A DNA stretch of 64,000 nt from Angiostrongylus vasorum. Taxonomy: Eukaryota > Nematoda > Chromadorea > Rhabditida > Metastrongylidae. The stretch spans positions 434,001-498,000 of the forward strand of contig JADANN010000080.1 in assembly GCA_018806985.1 (NCBI GenBank). Reading direction: 5' to 3'. The notes under the pieces are model-generated. The model was not told where the DNA came from, made no database searches, and saw nothing but the letters and a program-made list of their open reading frames with translations. Positions 1-13,385 of the stretch are shown here, in pieces. A program made the position numbers and the translations under genes. Position 1 is the first letter of the stretch. Every line of letters begins with the position of its first letter.

Positions 1-253
1 TACCTACTATACTCGTTCATTCGTTCGTTTTTTTTTCTTTTTGACACAAGAAAGTTAGAGCTTAACTATAAGCTTATGAGAAGATTGGATCCTTCCAGAA
101 TAGAGCGCTTCAGTGTCTCTTCAAAATTAGAGACGATAACTATCCAAATTCGCAGTAAGCATTGAGATATAATATGGTACTCAAGGTCGATATCAACATC
201 GGTTCCATTGATGTATGTGAGAAGGACACAAAGAGAGAGAGAGAGAGAAAGAG

Positions 254-284
<31 letters not shown>

Positions 285-1217
285 AAAGAGAGAGATACAG
301 AGAAGAAAACAGAACAATAGAGAAGGTAGTACTGTGTGAAAGGCCTTGTGATCCTTGTTAATGATGAGCACATAGAAAGAAAACAAATGCTTGAAAAGGA
401 AAGAAAAAGCGCTGGAATCAGATTAGGAAGCGGTAGGAGATCGAAAGTGTTGATAGTTATACAATGACAACACTAACATTATTCACATCCACAGTATTTC
501 CTTTACTTAGAGAGGAACTTCAAATTTTACAGAGTAATACTGTATATATGGTAGATGCGCTACATTTCACAAAGTGCATGTTCAGAGATGAACAGTATTC
601 AGTATTATTCCGGCAGTATTCGGAACTGCTTGAAGCGGACGAAATTTATTCAAAAAGCAGCTAGCAGCAGCAGATTCTCGTCTCCGAATCCTGGAAAACG
701 CTAGCGTTTCCCGATCCGGAACGGTTTCAACACTGTTCTTTGAAGAGAATCAAAACAACTCTTGCTTATAGTGACAGCTGCGAACCGAGGCGCCTGAGTA
801 ATTGAGCCGCATAGTTTCACACCACTCCCGCCCACACGACGAGTGTGGTTTCTTATGCAGTATTCTCTGTTATTGATGAGTTAAGTAATTCTCTCATAGT
901 GTCATCATGGTGTCATCGTTCATCCAAAATGAATGACAAACGAAATCGATATTTCTGTCCAGAACCACATCCATGATTAATCCACTATCAGAAATCGTCA
1001 GCGTCCTGGAGATGAACAAAAAAAAAGAACTGTCCCCGCGCTGATGGCTTGTGAACTGCCTAGCACGACTTTCAAACGTCAGTTTTTGAGAGAAGTGTTC
1101 TTCAAACAGTAACATACCAGTAAAACTGAAAATGTGTTAGTAGTCGTGTTCATAGTGCATCAATGGAAAACCATTCAAGTAAGTATTACATTAATTCATC
1201 TATAGTTCCTCAGCGGG
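1..1217. other. No gene recognised
   Basis: AT-rich sequence with the GA/GAAA repeat at 228-295. Short ORFs here show no known motif. Confidence 0.6.
228..295. repeat. (GA)n / (GAAA)n simple repeat
   Basis: AGAGAGAGAG followed by AAGAAAGAAAGAAAG units. Opposite-strand Ser/Phe-rich ORFs here come from the repeat. Confidence 0.9.
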
Positions 1218-1545
1218 GAGGGGGATAGTGTAGTGGTTGGCGATTCAGTCGACCAGGAAGCAAAGGCGCTAGTTGGATCCGCGCCTGAACGCTCTTCTCT
1301 AATTCATGTGAAACCGCCTAAACCCAGCTACTGCTAAGATTGCAAAGAGAATCGACTCGGCCAGCATACAATGACAATCATAAAGAACATGAAATCCTCA
1401 AGCAGCAGCTGAAATAATATGCGAAATGTTCGAAGACTATTGTGCACACCAGGGAAACGAATCAAATGCAAGACGTTCTGGGATCTTCATCAGTAGACGT
1501 GATGACAAGCCTTGTAAAATAAATATAATAAGTAAATAGTTCTTC
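1218..1545 (+). repeat. Family C SINE copy, diverged
   Basis: The head GGGGATAGTGTAGTGGTTGG matches the A-box region. The tail has TTCTGGGATCTTCATCAGTA, GACGTGATGACAAG and an AATAAATATAATAA end, as in better copies. Confidence 0.6.
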
Positions 1546-2841
1546 AGCTGAGTATCATATTTCGAAAAATTTCTGAAGCTATTAGCTCCAGTGGTATGAA
1601 TAAGTGGTATGAAGCTCTAACAGAAACGGATCATTCACGAACGCAATCCACCATATTGAAGAGTGTACATTTTTTATGAGTTCAAAGTGACACATGAGAT
1701 ACTCTTTTAGATGCTACACATGTCTTATACATATTACAGATACAATTTGTAATCGAATTAATTGTAAGCACTTGGATAGTGGAGAATTGACGAATGAGAA
1801 TACTGTAAGCAGTAGGTAGAATAACTGGATAGGAAGTCTGAAGATTTAAAGATTTTTCAACCCATGTGCTTTAATTCACATATCCTGTAAATCCTAGTAA
1901 TTCTTTCACTCGGTTCGTTGTCTCGCATTCATCACGCATTCGTGAGACTTGCGTGTAGGTTTGAGTACTAATTGTGCACTTCGTCATCTTCACGGATGTC
2001 GTTGAGTGCTGATCTAGTAGATTCGCCTTGGAATCTAAAGATAGCATTGCAAGAACGTTCTCATATTTTCGCCGTAGGCAATATTCTGCTTTTATAAGGG
2101 AAAAAGAACATTTTTTAAAGAAAATTCAGGTGCCAATTTTCCGAGCCCTTAGGCAAATGATGCTCGGCAGGGCTGAGGCGGGATCAAACCAGTTAGCAAG
2201 CACAGATTGCATGGTATCACTAACTAATGCGCTTCCTACGTTCCAGAGTGAAAATTGGACCATTGCGGACAAAACAATCGACAGAATATGGATTTTGTAA
2301 GGTAAGTAAGCACAGTTTTCAATGAACAGCTTCAAAGCAACGCCGATTTTCGTTTACCTCATATGAAAGCCTCTTGTTGATATTTTCGTTGGAAATCGAG
2401 ATATTTTGGGTTTTTGTAGAAATTCCTTAAAATGTAACTGGAGACCGGATTTGACACATTTCTATAGCAAGCAGAAAAAATATTACTGAAGATAACTTCA
2501 CTTCTTTGTTTAAAAACCCTGATGACGAATAGAACTAAATGTAGATGCGAAATCAAAATTACAAGGATCAGAGCCGAATGATGTTTTCTATACAGGAACC
2601 AGCCTGTACAAACTTATCCGACATCGAGTTAAAGCCACATATTCCAAAATAAAGTTGTGCTTTAGACCGAATAAAATTAAGAAACACCAAAACATAGACA
2701 GATAATTCACCAATATACTAGTGGAAGTGTAAATAAACGGCTAAATATTGAAGATTACTAGACTGATTTTTTTCACTATAAAAAAACTCTTACGAGATGT
2801 CAATCGATCAAAACGATAATTAAAAGCTAAACCTTTACGCG
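1546..2841. other. No gene recognised
   Basis: AT-rich spacer between family C and family B copies. A 90-codon ORF at 2028-2300 has no recognisable feature. Confidence 0.6.
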
Positions 2842-3098
2842 TTGATCAATCTCTAAGGGATGCGCTATGTATTCAGCTCCATTCGTAGCTACGCAGATGT
2901 TGGATGTATATCTAGCCTATAAAATGCTCTCCTGGAATCTACTGATGGATCAAATCAGTGACATTATCCTTCCGGACACGTCTGGTAACCCCAAGCGGAT
3001 GGTAGCCTTGTCGAACACTAGAGCCTGTGATGGAAACAATGACCCACGTGTATTGAGGGCACCTCTAACCACTGCACTACAGGCCCCTCTAAAGTAGA
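2842..3098 (-). repeat. Family B SINE copy, diverged
   Basis: In reverse it has the family B order: TAGTGCAGTGGTTAGAGGTG head, a CCAGACTTGTCTGGGAGGAT-like middle, and a final GATTGATCAACGC-type end. The head resembles a tRNA A box. Confidence 0.6.
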
Positions 3099-4179
3099 AA
3101 CAAAGATTTAGAAGTCACTAAAAAATTGTAGAATTAGTATAGGAATTGTAAGTGTTGGTCCATGATAACGCCATGATAAGATGAAAGAAGCAACTTTAAT
3201 CAATGTTCTAATGAAAGCAACTAATCGATCTAAATCGTTCGACGTTAACTAGTAAAGAAAAAAAAGGGTTGAATTTAAAGTGAGGAGCTGCGAAACAAAA
3301 TCTAAAGTACGAATTCGAAGCGAAAAATGTAAACAACAGCAATAACTCATTTATAAAAAAAATGTTCTAAGTCATTGATAGGAAACTGCTTATGCCATAT
3401 CCTAAACTTTGACATGAAATCATAAAAAGTCCAGAAAGTGCTTTAATGTATTGTGCACTAATATAAATTCTTTACAAATTGAATCTCAATGGCAACTCTT
3501 TAACCTAACGAGCTTTTCAGCTGTGGAAAAAGACTGAAATCGTCAACAGTATGGAGTTCTGTGGCAAATGGATTAGATAGATATTGACCAAACTTTGGCG
3601 AATGATAGACGTTTAGGATTTGTACGGTTTCACTATTAATTTTCAGTGAGCCCAAAGGATAACTTCATAGGCCAAATTCCGATTAAGTTAAAAGTGCGTA
3701 ACCAATGAATTAGATAGATATCGACTAAACTTTTTGGAGTCGGTGAAAATGTAGGATGTGTTGTGATTAGCATTGCTCTTCAGAGTTTGTTTAAAGCAGA
3801 ACTTCATCATTTGATTCAAAAAACTTTTATTTCGAACTCAGTGTGAAAGGTTGATTCCATGGATCTGTCTTCAAATCGAATCATCAGATAACAAATCTAG
3901 ACGTGGAAAACTCTTAGCCAGGATTGAATGACACACTCTGGTGGCTTTCACAAGACAGCAGTTCGCCACTTTCATGTTGTAAAATCACATATGACCTTTG
4001 CTCTTGGAAAAGATTTAGTGCCGTGGCTTCATATCGAACTCTACTAGAAATATGATACCTTAATAAGTTGAAGAATTTGATTTCGAACGACGGCTTATTC
4101 TTGTAAAATGAATTTGCCCTATTAAAGGTGAAGTACAAGGTGATTGAAAAGCAAATCCTTGTTTTAAAATAGTTATGAT
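3099..4179. other. No gene recognised
   Basis: AT-rich spacer holding the weak direct duplication at 3555-3790. Confidence 0.6.
3555..3790 (+). repeat. Diverged direct duplication, about 150-bp period
   Basis: The string ATTAGATAGATAT is followed by CGAC/TGAC and AAACTTT in two places about 150 bp apart (3570 and 3709). Later shared bits are GTAGGAT / TTTAGGATTTG and TTTTCAGTG / TCTTCAGAG. It is weak but visible. Confidence 0.35.
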
Positions 4180-4890
4180 CCATCTATATATAGGAATCTT
4201 TTTTCTCGAATTTTTCTGTGTATGTTCCCTGAGATAGCGGAGCTGAAACGGTCTTACTGTTTTTTCAAGTCGATTATTATACTCGAAATTTGGAACAAGT
4301 ACAAATATGGGTGCACATATTATCCTGGATGAGAGTGCCCTGCTCGTTACCTTCACGAATTTTAGGGCTCCATTGCTAAAGTTATGGAGGACCATTAAAG
4401 GAAGACGTGCCCAAGTTGATGTCAAATGAAGAGTTGTCATGCAAATCTCAAGACTGGAAGATCTGTAACTGGTACTTGGAGAAGCGGTCGCCATTTCAAC
4501 CACAGTGACCAAGAAATAGTGCAAGTTGCTCAAGAATAAAGTGCAAGTTGTTCAAGAATAACTCATAACTCAAAAAAAGTCAACTCGACAAGCATCAAAA
4601 GGGAAGATCTTCGTATCACTTCTGGGAAAATAAAGAACCTGCCCAAGGTGACGGCACAGTGTGAAATGGTTTCGCAGAGCATTGTGCTTCCCCTACTTCT
4701 TCACGAAAACATGAATGCGAAAAGATACTTCGCCACATTGCAAGAATAGATATAACCACTTATCAGCACTTGAGAAAATACTGAAGAATTGGTTTTCATG
4801 CAAGATGGCACCCCTCAACATTTTGGTACTGCTGCTCGTGAATGGCCGAAAGCTCACTCCCCTAAGAGAGCTATGGTTTTTCGTGGTCTG
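4180..4890 (+). mobile_element. Decayed mariner-type (DDE) transposase
   Basis: One plus-strand frame at about 4790-4890 reads FMQDGTPQHFGTAAREWPK, which matches the second-aspartate motif (QDGAPPH) of mariner-superfamily transposases. Upstream at about 4700-4760 the frame ENMNAKRYFATLQE precedes several stops. The rest is too broken to assign. It abuts the fold-back element at 4928. The 5' limit is a guess; the 157-aa opposite-strand ORF at 4060-4533 is probably a shadow. Confidence 0.55.
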
Positions 4891-4927
4891 CAGGAGTGAT
4901 CCAGGCTTAATCTATAGAAAATTTAAC

Positions 4928-5455
4928 CTCAGTGATGCTGGATATTTGCAAAACTCCGGACCGCAGGTGTCTGAGATAGGGAACGAGCGCGCTATAGTCC
5001 TTTCCGGGGCGTAACGCGTTCACCACCACACCATGCGGGTCCTTCGTTTCGCCTGTCTCTCAGCTAGTTCTATCGATCTCTGCCATCAGCAATCACCCGT
5101 CAGCGGGATTGATCTGGGGAGCCCAAATCGGTAACGAACCCAGTTAAGCTGAACCTTTCGGACTGAAGCTGAGGAGCTGACTGAGCATTAGGAAGGCTAA
5201 GATTGTTATTATAAGTATAGCCTCAGCTTAACTGGGTTCAATGCCGATTTGGGCTCCCCAGATCAAACCCGTTGACGGGTGAATGCTGATGGCAAGTGAT
5301 CGATAGAACTAGCCTGAGATACAGGCGAAACGAAAGACCCATATGGTGTGGTGGTGAATGCGTTACTCCCCGAAAAGGACAACAGCGCGCTCGTTCTCCA
5401 CCTCAGACACCTGCGGTCCGGAGTTTTGCAAATATCTCAGCATCATTAAAGTTAT
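4928..5455. repeat. Fold-back element: two inverted arms of about 230 bp
   Basis: The left arm (about 4928-5160) and right arm (about 5222-5455) are near-perfect reverse complements. For example AACTCCGGACCGCAGGTGTC on the left pairs with ACACCTGCGGTCCGGAGTTT on the right, and the match continues through the TGGTGTGGTGGTGAA block. About 60 bp separates the arms. No ORF of note is inside. Single-arm relatives lie at about 35190 and 59228. Confidence 0.8.
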
Positions 5456-5802
5456 ATTTCGCAATATACTCTGTCAGTAAAAAGAGCAGGCATTAAAAAA
5501 AAACGGTTAAAATTAATCTATGCGACTTTTTCTTCTTTGGAATTGGCTAAACAAGCAAGTCTACTTTATACCAACGATTTTGGATGGATCTGAAGAGCAA
5601 ATACAAGAAGCGTTGTCATCATCCTGCAAGGATTTTTAGCGAAAGTAGTCGATCCTGTTCCTGGGCAGCTTGAGAAGCCGTTGGGGAATGCTAATGCTCG
5701 CAACGAATTTTAAATAGGACTTTCCTTATGACAATCAAAAGCAGCCGATTTTGATTCAAATATTCGCTGAAAATTTGTGACGACAATACCGGAAAGATGG
5801 CT

Positions 5803-6066
5803 CGCGTAGCAACTGGTTAGAGGTGCCCTGAAATACACACATATCGTTAGCACGCTCCCAAACCGTGGGCTCACCATGTCCTCCACCTATGCCGGGTAGG
5901 CAAATTGTTACCGGACTTATCTGGGAGGATAACAGCACTGGCTTCGTAAATCGGTAGGCCACCGCAAGTCGTTGTATAGGCCAAATCGCTAATTCAATCA
6001 CCCCTAACAATACTTCACGAAGTCGAATGCATGGTGTATCCATCAGCAGCTGATCAACGCCAAGAG
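5803..6066 (+). repeat. Family B SINE copy
   Basis: It contains TTACCGGACTTATCTGGGAG, GGCCACCGCAAGTCGTTGTA and CTGATCAACGCCAAGAGCTC, as in other members. Confidence 0.7.
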
Positions 6067-6090
6067 CTCCAGCCTTTTAATAGCGAAGAA

Positions 6091-6350
6091 GGACTCGTGT
6101 AGCGCAGTGGTTAGAGGTGCCCAGCAACACTCGCTGTGTCATTAGGTCGACTTAGCACCCCCGTGCAAACAAAGCCCTTCCCCTTTCCACGAGCTCGGCG
6201 ATTTGACACTAGACTTGTTGAACAAGATAAAAACGCTGGAAAAAGATCGGTAGCCCAATGCAATCTATTATTTAGGTGAAATATGCACTCAATCACCCCT
6301 ACGACTCGAGTTGAATGCATGGTGCACCTCTGAAGAATTGGTCAACATTT
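6091..6350 (+). repeat. Family B SINE copy
   Basis: The head CGTGTAGCGCAGTGGTTAGA is followed by a diverged body, then CAATCACCCCTACGACTCGA and an end resembling the previous copy. The two are in tandem, same orientation. Confidence 0.65.
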
Positions 6351-6693
6351 AGCCATTTATCTTTTATCCTTTAATACCACCATGAACAAATTCAGACAAT
6401 TCTATGCAGAAACATTTTCAAACTATGGAATGAAACATCTAGAACGAAGGTCTCTTGAAGTCTTCCAGCCTTCTGAAACGGTTGTTGCTTAATAAAAAAA
6501 ACGTAAACTGGCATTAAAAAGGATGGATAAATGCAGAAAAAAATAAAGCAAAAACAGGATAAGGTATAAATAAAGAATAATAAGAGAACTGAAGAAAAAA
6601 ACGGTACAGTGCAACTTAATGAAGACTTCATCAACTTTGTTACTGATTGTACCCACTATGAGCTCTCTCTTAAAAAAGGATAAATGATAAAGC

Positions 6694-6968
6694 TCTCGGT
6701 GCTGATCAATCTCTGAGGGATGCGCGATGCGTTAAACTTCATTAAGTATCGTTTGAAGGTGTTTAAATGCATATCTGGCCTTTACAATGACTCGCGGTGG
6801 CATACCGATGCATAGAGCCAGTGCTTTTATCCTTCCAGACAAGTCTGGTACCAATTTGCCGACTCCGGAGGGATAGAAGGCTTGGTGGGCCAGGGACGCC
6901 AGGGACGCGCGGATCGATTCAACGTGGGTTGGAGGGCGCCTCGAACCACTGCGCCACGCGCGCCCATA
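6694..6968 (-). repeat. Family B SINE copy
   Basis: In reverse the head is GCGTGGCGCAGTGGTTCGAG; the 3' end near 6700 has TGATCAATCTCTGAGGGATG in plus orientation. Confidence 0.75.
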
Positions 6969-9900
6969 TGAGCTTCCTCTAGCCTTTAAAAATTTTTTTA
7001 TATTTAAAAATATTAATTCCTAGTACAATGTTCTTTTAAGTTACTAAATTATTGATACGATGTAAACAAATTAGAAGTCGGGAGTTCTACAATGTCCAAG
7101 TTTTCAGTTTCTTTAGATTCTACGATAACGTTCAATTATGGAACTATGTTGGACGGCCCTCTTCAACAACGGGAAGAACGACCAGACACTGGGACAGTCA
7201 GTAGAAGAAAAAAAGATTGCAAAGAACAGACCAAAAATGAAAAAAGAAAGGGTGGGTGTGAGATTAAATCACCCTATACACAGTGAATGGGACGAATGAG
7301 AGCATGTCTGCAATCATTCTACAAATTTTGCACTCGTTACTTTTTTTCGGAAAGAATTTTGATGAAGATGCTTTCTCTCCTATGCTATTAGAATTATCAA
7401 AATATCTTTGCGAATTTCGGTTCATTTCCATATATGTTGGAGAGTTTCGCAATAACGAATGAGACGAAGGGATAAATATAAGAAATAACTCTGCTTCATC
7501 TGTATAATACCGCTAGTACTACTGCAGCTTAACCGTAGCATTTAGCCTTACAGTGAATAGTAACTGATCACTGGTCTTTCCCGAACACCAATACTAAGAA
7601 TTTCAGCTATAAAATTATTACTGATCAAATCCGCAATTGGAAGAAGAGAAGAAGCATGGCGACCATTTTACGAATACAACACCGGTGTAGAGTCGAACTA
7701 AAGTACAACTGCATCGCACAGCTGTGCTGCACAGCTGCACTGTGTTAGTAAATCTGCTTAGAAGATCTAATTTTATCGACTAAATCGAAAATGAATTCAA
7801 ATCTTATACTATAAAAATGCTATGAATTTATCCTGTTACATGCTATGATACCAGTTACATGAACGCAGTGAAGTGCAGAAGGAAATGTTTCATATACAAC
7901 ATTGCGAACTAGATCCCACGCAATGTGAAACACAAAAGATGAAGAATGGGATAACACGAGCGTTATTCTAATCAGAAAATCTTTGCATATGGATGAGATG
8001 CGTAATATCCTTTTTTCTTGAGGAATAAGGAAAAAAATCCATGAAATCAAAGAGAATAGAGCAACAGCGAAAACTATCGTGTGACATCTACATTAAAGAG
8101 TTATGATGTTTTTTTTCTTTTCGCAAATCTCAGCATAGGAAGGAGTATTGGAAAGAACAAGAACAAAATTCAAATGAGCCAAAAAATGTTAGTGAAACAG
8201 ATAGAAGTTCAGCATTAATAAACGAATTATCGACAAGATAGAAACCACCTGAGAGCACAAGGTGTGTGTTGGTATTGAAACAACGACGTTAAAACGAAAA
8301 CGTTCTCGCTTCAAGTAGAAAACCAAGAAAACTACCACGAACGGAAAAGTAAAACTTACTGCGGTTTCCTAATCCTCTGTATTTCTCACACATAGCTCAA
8401 GTTGATGAAAAAGGCTTTCGAAAGAAGCTTGAATAAGGAAGAATGCTGAAAAAAATTAATAAACCCATGAAAACATAGTCGTAGAAACTCCTCTCAATCT
8501 ATTCTTCAAGATTACGCCATTCAAATGGATCTTTTACAACACAAGGTTATATAAGTGGAAAAAAAATGACAACTACAGAAAGTTTGTGGGAGATTAGCGT
8601 TCGTTTTCTAGAGCGGAGTAACATAAAGCAAGGGAAGAATAACCAGAGCTGAAAATAGCAAGCAATGATACATGAAGGAATACTATTTATATGCTTGAAG
8701 CCACGCCCTCACATAACGTGTGGATAACTGCAGAATTCTGATTTATTTCGATGACTTGTGATCGTCATCCAGAGAGGTGATCCGAATTGTGCGTGGGATG
8801 GCCCATGTCTTAAGAACCTGTTGCCTACTCTCTTCGTCGCAATGTTCGACACTTATCATCGAGCGTGATTTTGCCACAAATCTCAAAATCACTCTACTAT
8901 GGCGTTTCCAGCTTATCCTCACAGAAGAAACGAAGTTTGCCACCTTGAGACTTGGATTCTTCCAGTAAAATGCAGAAAAACAATGTTTTACACTATTCAG
9001 GAACTATATTAATTATATTATATCATATTAATTAATATTGATGGGCTACCTTTGTTGACATTGTCGAAAAAATTAACTCCTCACTTTAGCCGCGATTCGG
9101 TGCCTTTTTTTCCACAGACAAGAGGTTAGGCTAATCATTAAGGGGATTAGCTGGCTTACAGGTAAAAAAAAAGCATAAAACACATAAAAATGAAAGGCAT
9201 ATTTCGAGCAATCACTAATAATCTTTTTGGTAGCTCACACTTAGAACGATTTGAAGAAAAGGAAAGAAAAGGAAAGTTGTTCACGAACTAAACTAGGGAA
9301 ATGCTGGGAAGAAGATGAAAAAAAGAAGAAATGTAAACGTTTATGGAACAAATTACCAGCTAGAGAAACATATCTTAGAGAATGGTAGCACAGAGCACCT
9401 GCTACATTCTTTCTTGCTTGCAGAACCGATGCCAAAATTGTTATTACCATTTTTGGCTTATAATTAGGGCTCCTTTCAAGCAAATAGGAAGAAGGAAAAG
9501 GTGTGAGGATGGAACATAGGAATTACAGCACTAGTTGATTCCCAAGTTTTTTATGAATCTTCTCACACCGCTCTGTCCATTTTCCCTTTTTAAATTCCAT
9601 TTCTTTCGTTTTATTTCTTTCTTTCAAACGCCAACTCAGGCAGATGTGCGTGAAAAACCTGTTAAAAAGGCTCTTCCACCGAAGTTTTCTAGTTTTATTG
9701 CGACTTTGTAAAGTATCTATCAGCTACTTGAATGAAACTTCTTCACGAGAAATTGTGCTAGCTTCAGCAAGGTTCTAACAAGAATGCATGTCATTCATTG
9801 GCTGGCAAGTTTTTTCTTCCTTTGAGCCCAGAGAGAGCCGTGTCAGGCCTCGGCCATATCGTCATCACAGGAAGTCGCGCTCCATGTGGATGGATATTTG

Positions 9901-10540
9901 CCAAATTCCAACCAGTTTTCTTTTAATATGACAGCGATTACTGGCGTTGGTTTAATCTTGGCCGAGTTTCCGGATAAAAACATAGAACTCCTACTCAGCT
10001 CAAGTGACTCAGCCGCAGGACGAATTTTTGCTGTAAATCGGTTCTCGACACAAACTGCAAAGAAAAAAAATTATGGCATACAGCAATGGAAACAGTCTAG
10101 AAAGGTTCTCGAGACAAAGAACCACATGCACGCCGAATTGAGTTGTCAACTGTCGTCACCAATTTTTTTACTTTAATAAGAACTGTAAATACCTTCTTCG
10201 GTTATTAAACAAACATGAGGTTGAGGACTAGAAAGTGGGAACTTCCTTTCCGATTAAAGAAAACGAACTTCTTGATAATTTTTGCCAATTTTGGCTAACA
10301 CGTACAACTCACCAATGATTTTTTAATACTTCCAAGGCTTTTCCCAGCTAATTTTGAAACTAAGATAATGTTGCATCGTTGATCAATCCGTATCATAACC
10401 CACGATTACATATCGGACTTCTGCGAACTACTCACCAATAGTCAGCAATCTTGGAACTTTCCAGCAAAAGAACTTCTACTTCTCAACACTTTTTCGATAT
10501 ACTAGGTGCAATTAAGATGTGTAATAATGAAGCTTGAGGA
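6969..10540. other. No gene recognised
   Basis: AT-rich sequence without a recognised exon or repeat. A 96-codon ORF at 9886-10176 shows no known motif, and none of the open frames has splice context like the real genes to the right. Confidence 0.55.
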
Positions 10541-10937
10541 GCGAGTAGCGCAGTGGTTGTAACAGCCTTCACTACACTGACGGCCCAATCTACCCAGGCG
10601 CTGGTTCGACCCCTCCCAGGTCCACCATGCCTCTCTTCCCTCCGCAGCCGGGAAATTTGTACCAGACGTGTCTGGGAGAAGCTCACTCATTTTAATCCAA
10701 GTGAGAATTCTCTAGCACAGCTATATCAGGAGTTCAGCAAGAATCTACCTGACCAGGATCCAATGACTTTCGTGACGAAGAAGAAAAATTCTTCAAGCGG
10801 CAGCCGAAGTTACACGAAGAAAAAAGTTCCAAGACAGTCGCCGATAACGAATCCGAGGAAACGAATCGAATTCAAGCAGTGCTGGGATCTGAGCAATATG
10901 GTTACTAACCATGTGTCTGGTCATATAATAAAATAAA
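10541..10937 (+). repeat. Family C SINE copy, diverged
   Basis: The head GCGAGTAGCGCAGTGGTTGT is followed by CTGGTTCGACCCCTCCCAG (B-box like) and ends AGTGCTGGGATCTGAGC ... ATAATAAAATAAAA. Confidence 0.65.
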
Positions 10938-12652
10938 AAAGTGATAAAAGATGGTTCGTGTAGAGTGGCAGATAGATTTCCCTTCTACCATAAATGATCC
11001 TTTGAACCCATGTCAAGGGTACTCCAAGTTTGTAGGAAAAAAAAATGTTACTAGACTTGGCTGAATGCAGAAAAAAGTACTGATGGTACACCTTTATTTA
11101 TCCGCAAGTCATACAATAAATTAAATAAGCGCTGAACCATTTCTGTAACTCAAAGAATGGAAAAGAACTCAGAGCACATCCATAAGGACTGATTAATGCT
11201 GAACGCCTCATTCCTTAAAGGTATTTTAAAACATTAAATGTAATCAACTCACATCAAATCCCCTAAAAAATATCAACCGGAAACGTAATTGTAGTGGAAT
11301 CAATACAAGATACTGTTCTAAGAGATCTACAGAAGTTCTAAGGAATATTTTTAGGATAACAGAAAAAAAAGGCAACCAGATAAGAAGTGGATTTCTAAGA
11401 AAACAAAAATTGGAAGTGTGCTATGGAAAACCTTCTTCGAAGGTCTCGTAAAAACCGAATCCCTAGGTGTATAATTGAACGTTGAAAGGTCACTTATATA
11501 TTGCTAGTTAGCACTAGATAAACTATATACTAGCAAAACTTGACAAAAGCAACTGACCAAGGACCGGTCAGTAGTCTTGCCACAATTGCGCAGCAGCTTT
11601 TTTTTGTGTTGCTTCAAAACCAGTTCCATATCGTCAATCAGCACTGTAACATTTTCGCTCCAAGTGCAACATTTCTCTTAGGATTTCTTTACCGCTGTTC
11701 ACATTCAACAACAGAAGCACAGGTTAGATTATTTATTCCACAATTTACAGCTTTTAACACAGCTTACTGAGTAAGCGTGTTCCACTGGATTTCAAACCAA
11801 TTATTTGCAAATATAATCAAAATGATACAATACGATATACTGCATAACCTTCACAACAACAAGTGAAACTAGTGCGTTTTTCTAGGCTTATCTATAACAC
11901 AAAGTTGTCTTTGTTCGTTCATTCGGCTACACAAACCATATTTGAAAGAGTTGGATTCAGTCCAAATTTTGATGAGCGAGTTTGCAATTGCAACCCCCCA
12001 ATTTATCCGATCACTAATCAACAATAGAGTCTGATGACTAACTTCTTGTGTTCAGGACGTGTTACGATGCCTAATTTGCCCCTGTCCACGCTGTGAATTC
12101 AAATCGACCACCATTACCTAACGATCTCACCCCGTGTACGAGTCATACATATTTCCCTCAATTGTATGCAGCCTTTACACTACTCAATCGGCCGGTAACA
12201 AAGTGAAAATAATCGTCAAGTTAGAAATGCAAAACGTAAGAATATCTTAACATCCATTCTTCTGCAATACTTCTCACGTCTTCGTACTTTCCTCGCTAAC
12301 AGTACTCTCAATGACTTGACCTAAAAATTCGTCGGAAAAGCAATATTTTGCATATTACTAAGTGTAGAGATGGACAACAGTTTTCTCGGCTTTCACCTTG
12401 CACAATGTCTGCATTACATAAATTACTGATTGGATTCAAAAACTACAGAGAACAGAGAAAAAATTTTCCATAACGAAGAAAATATTGTTTATTTATCTAT
12501 GCCCTCATATAATACCTATGTTGATTACAACCTGCTTTCGTCTCTACTCGTGTGATAAAAAATGACATTGCTTGTACCACTTTGATTGTGCAAATTCATG
12601 GTTGTCATAATATGCTATGTCCTCAGTCACCCCATAAAAGATAAAGGATACA
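10938..12652. other. No gene recognised
   Basis: AT-rich sequence between family C and family B copies with no supported gene. Confidence 0.55.
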
Positions 12653-12928
12653 GCTCTCCGCATTGATTAATCCCTGTGGGATGCGTCATGCATTCAACTT
12701 CATTAAGCATCGTTTGAAGGTGAATGGATGCATATCTGGCCCGTACAATGATTGGCGGTGGTCTATCGCTGCATCGAGCCAGTGCTGCTATCCTCCCAGA
12801 CAACGCTGCTACCAATTTGCCTCCCCCAGGTGGAATGGAAGGCTTGGTGGATTACGGGCACACGGACCGATTCCACGTGTGTGTTGCAGGGTGCTTCCTA
12901 CCACTGCGCCACACGACCGCCCTTCACC
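12653..12928 (-). repeat. Family B SINE copy
   Basis: It carries CGTTTGAAGGTGAATGGATG, CAATGATTGGCGGTGGTCTA and CCAGTGCTGCTATCCTCCCA (plus orientation) and a reversed tRNA-like head near 12900-12925. Confidence 0.75.
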
Positions 12929-13029
12929 AGTCTTTAATGATCCATATCCGCCTTAGGCATCGCATGACCACTCGTCACATCGACTTTGTGACATGCTGAA
13001 CTCGTCTACCCAGCCATGCATTGCAGAAT

Positions 13030-13385
13030 CCATTCTAAAACCGTATGACTCGGATATGGAGCTATTGTACTAATTTCTATGCTACCGTATGCTTAATAAT
13101 CCTCCTATACCTGCGGGATCGGGAGATTAGTACCAGAGCAGTCTGAGCCCAAGTCGTTTACTCAAATTCACGCATATATCCCAGTATTCGAAGAAGAAGC
13201 GACAAGACCACCATTCAACGATATTCATAAAGAAGATAACAATCCTCATGTATCAGCCGAACCCACACGTGAAATGTCATAAGACCTTTGTGGATACTGT
13301 ATGCGAGGAAATGAATGGATGTATGAAGTGTTGTGTTCCGCATAGTAGATGTGAAAGACGGATCGTGTAAATAAATGAAAAAAAT
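13030..13385 (+). repeat. Family C SINE copy, strongly decayed
   Basis: It contains GATCGGGAGATTAGTACCAG, TCCGCATAGTAGATGTGAAA and a GACGGATCGTGTAAATAAAT end; the head is not recognisable. Confidence 0.5.

Noticed and set aside
4060..4533. 157-codon minus-strand ORF
   Set aside because: It lies over the plus-strand transposase remains and has no motif; most likely a shadow frame.
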